Shown: positions 41,254 to 42,244 of the stretch, piece after piece
Position numbering within the stretch: the stretch's first letter is position 1
How the letters are laid out: the number at the start of each line of letters is the position of its first letter
Source: SYFY01 sp031385325
Lineage (GTDB): Bacteria > Pseudomonadota > Gammaproteobacteria > Pseudomonadales > Azotimanducaceae
DNA: 42,244 nt
Direction of reading: 5' to 3'
NCBI GenBank assembly: GCA_031385325.1
Contig: JANNBJ010000190.1
Location: 1-42,244, forward strand
The notes under the pieces: model-generated
The model's database searches: none
The model's input: only the letters and a program-made list of their open reading frames with translations
Told to the model about the DNA's origin: nothing
Program-made: the position numbers and the translations under genes

Positions 41254-42086
41254 AGACATTAAAGGGCACACTGCATACCGGCCGATTCGAGGTTCCTTAC
41301 CGCAAGTACGGGAACAATGAACATCTCTTGATGTGTGTCAGCGGCGCACTGCAGACGATGGCCATCTGGCGCACCGTCGTTAACCGATTTGCCGGCCACT
41401 TCACCGTTGTCATCTTCGACATGCCTGGAATCGGGCGATCGGAGATCAAATCCGGCGGCGCGCACGTCACGGTCCAGGAACAGCTGGAAACGCTGCATGC
41501 GCTCATTGAGGAAACTCATCCCGGCGGAGACGTCACCCTGGCCGGCAGTTCCTGGGGTACGGCAATCGCCGCGGCGTACGCTGCACTGCGGCCCGATGCC
41601 GTTCAGCACCTGGTTCTCAGCAGTTTTGGGATGAAACCCAACGCAGTGATGGAAGATATCGTACGGCGTGCGCTTGTCCTCTATCACGAGGGCGATTATG
41701 CCCGTGGTGCAGATCTGATTCTGGAAATGTTCGGGAACCAGATTGGCGAGAGCTACAAGCGCCAGATCATCGCTCAATTCGAACACCTCAACGACGCCCA
41801 CGCCGAAGCCTTCTACGAGCACTGCGCGAATATCTTGAAGATCGGCAGACTCGATGAAATGGTCGACTTGACCAAGATCAAAGCGCGTACTTTGATCATG
41901 AATGGCGCGAGGGACACCATCATCGACCTGGAAGACATGGTTATCGCCGAGCGGCTGATTCCCAACTGCGAGATCAGGCTGGTCAGGGACGTCGGACACT
42001 TCCTGCATTTCGAGCGGCCCGAACTCCTGGATGACTACGCAGAATTCATGTTGGCGACCGAGTGCAGCGTTACCCTGCAGTCGTGA
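41250..42086 (+). CDS. alpha/beta hydrolase related to RhlA
   Basis: The protein has 278 residues from the GTG at 41250, overlapping the stop of the JmjC-like gene (GTGA). The alpha/beta fold is complete: LLMCVSGALQTMAIWRTVV, FTVVIFDMPGIGRSEI, the nucleophile elbow GSSWGTAIAAAYAAL with Ser, TLIMNGARDTIIDLEDM with the Asp, and VRDVGHFLHFERPELL with the His. The pattern closely follows RhlA (NGAMATTASF, VVLFDLPFAGQS, SASWGG, GTGHFLDLES). RhlA joins two 3-hydroxyacyl chains into the lipid part of rhamnolipids. No rhlB or rhlC neighbour exists, so synthesis of a different hydroxyacyl dimer or plain esterase activity are both possible. Confidence 0.8.
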   Translation: MKTLKGTLHTGRFEVPYRKYGNNEHLLMCVSGALQTMAIWRTVVNRFAGHFTVVIFDMPGIGRSEIKSGGAHVTVQEQLETLHALIEETHPGGDVTLAGSSWGTAIAAAYAALRPDAVQHLVLSSFGMKPNAVMEDIVRRALVLYHEGDYARGADLILEMFGNQIGESYKRQIIAQFEHLNDAHAEAFYEHCANILKIGRLDEMVDLTKIKARTLIMNGARDTIIDLEDMVIAERLIPNCEIRLVRDVGHFLHFERPELLDDYAEFMLATECSVTLQS

Positions 42087-42103
42087 GTCGGTAATTCGCG
42101 TCA

Positions 42104-42244
42104 CTAGCAGCCTGTCGGACTTGAGCGATCGTAGCGAGCCGAGTGGGAGAGCGAGGACAGTTTTTCACGATTTCGAGGCGCATAGCGGCGCTATGCAACG
42201 AGAAATCGGGGAAAAATGGACCGCTCTTCCCACTGGCGCAGTAG
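42104..42244. repeat. large imperfect palindrome, probable MITE/REP-like or IS-end element, cut by the window end
   Basis: The arms GTGGGAGAGCG (42143-42153) and CGCTCTTCCCAC (42222-42233) are inverted. Inside them TTTTTCACGATTTC pairs with GAAATCGGGGAAAAA, and the centre is GCATAGCG-G-CGCTATGC (42180-42196). The whole forms one long hairpin of about 90 bases. Similarity of the arms continues outward (GCCGAGTGGG against CCCACTGGC). The start, AGCCTGTCGGACTT, looks like an element end. I recall similar sequence in other proteobacteria but cannot name the family. Confidence 0.55.

Overview
The window looks like chromosomal DNA of a gammaproteobacterium outside the Enterobacterales. The evidence is gene content and order. 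The minus-strand series nnr-tsaE-ami-mutL-miaA-hfq-hflX-hflK-hflC-(hisZ)-purA, followed further on by rnr-rlmB-rpsF-rpsR-rplI-dnaB, is the classic gammaproteobacterial superoperon. The flank queG / orn / rhdA / psd resembles the Pseudomonas arrangement. The complete efp-epmA-epmB set also points to this class. I cannot name a genus.

Layout. (1) 1-3990 is a low-density accessory zone. It holds a Tyr/Trp-rich lipoprotein, a redoxin gene with an in-frame TGA exactly at the active-site cysteine and one frameshift, a small DUF1971-type cupin, then a graveyard of gene remnants (DUF5670, cyclase-type TPR, RelE/ParE toxin tail). (2) 3992-11061 is replication, repair and translation on the minus strand: radA, dnaB, rplI, rpsR, rpsF, rlmB, rnr, with tRNA-Leu(CAG) divergent from rnr. 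(3) 11302-20853 is an inserted, variable block: a roughly 1340-residue multi-pass membrane protein, a succinate-semialdehyde dehydrogenase, an HSL-type hydrolase, a CPXCG protein, an MFS transporter, a FabH-like ketosynthase and a Trm112-like protein. (4) 20847-33364 is the hfq/mutL superoperon. (5) 33404-39375 is queG, orn, rhodanese, psd and the EF-P modification genes. (6) 39383-42086 is an oxygenase/hydrolase group: an LpxO-like hydroxylase, a JmjC/cupin-like protein and an RhlA-like alpha/beta hydrolase. The last 140 bases are one large imperfect palindrome that looks like part of a mobile or repeat element.

How the parts relate. Many neighbouring genes overlap by 1-11 bases (ATGA, GTGA or TGATG junctions), which indicates translational coupling. 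Regulatory signals that can be read directly are: a near-consensus promoter and a candidate S6:S18 leader before rpsF; a tRNA promoter whose -35 sits beside the rnr start; a palindromic -10 shared by nnr and queG; three 18-bp iterons between gabD and the hydrolase; and a strong hairpin that buries the ribosome-binding site of the giant membrane protein.

The most interesting single signal is the redoxin at 1282-2441. The TGA replaces the first cysteine of a W-C-G-C motif and is followed, at bacterial SECIS distance, by a hairpin with a GGU-containing loop. It is either a new selenoprotein carrying one sequencing or real frameshift, or a very young pseudogene.
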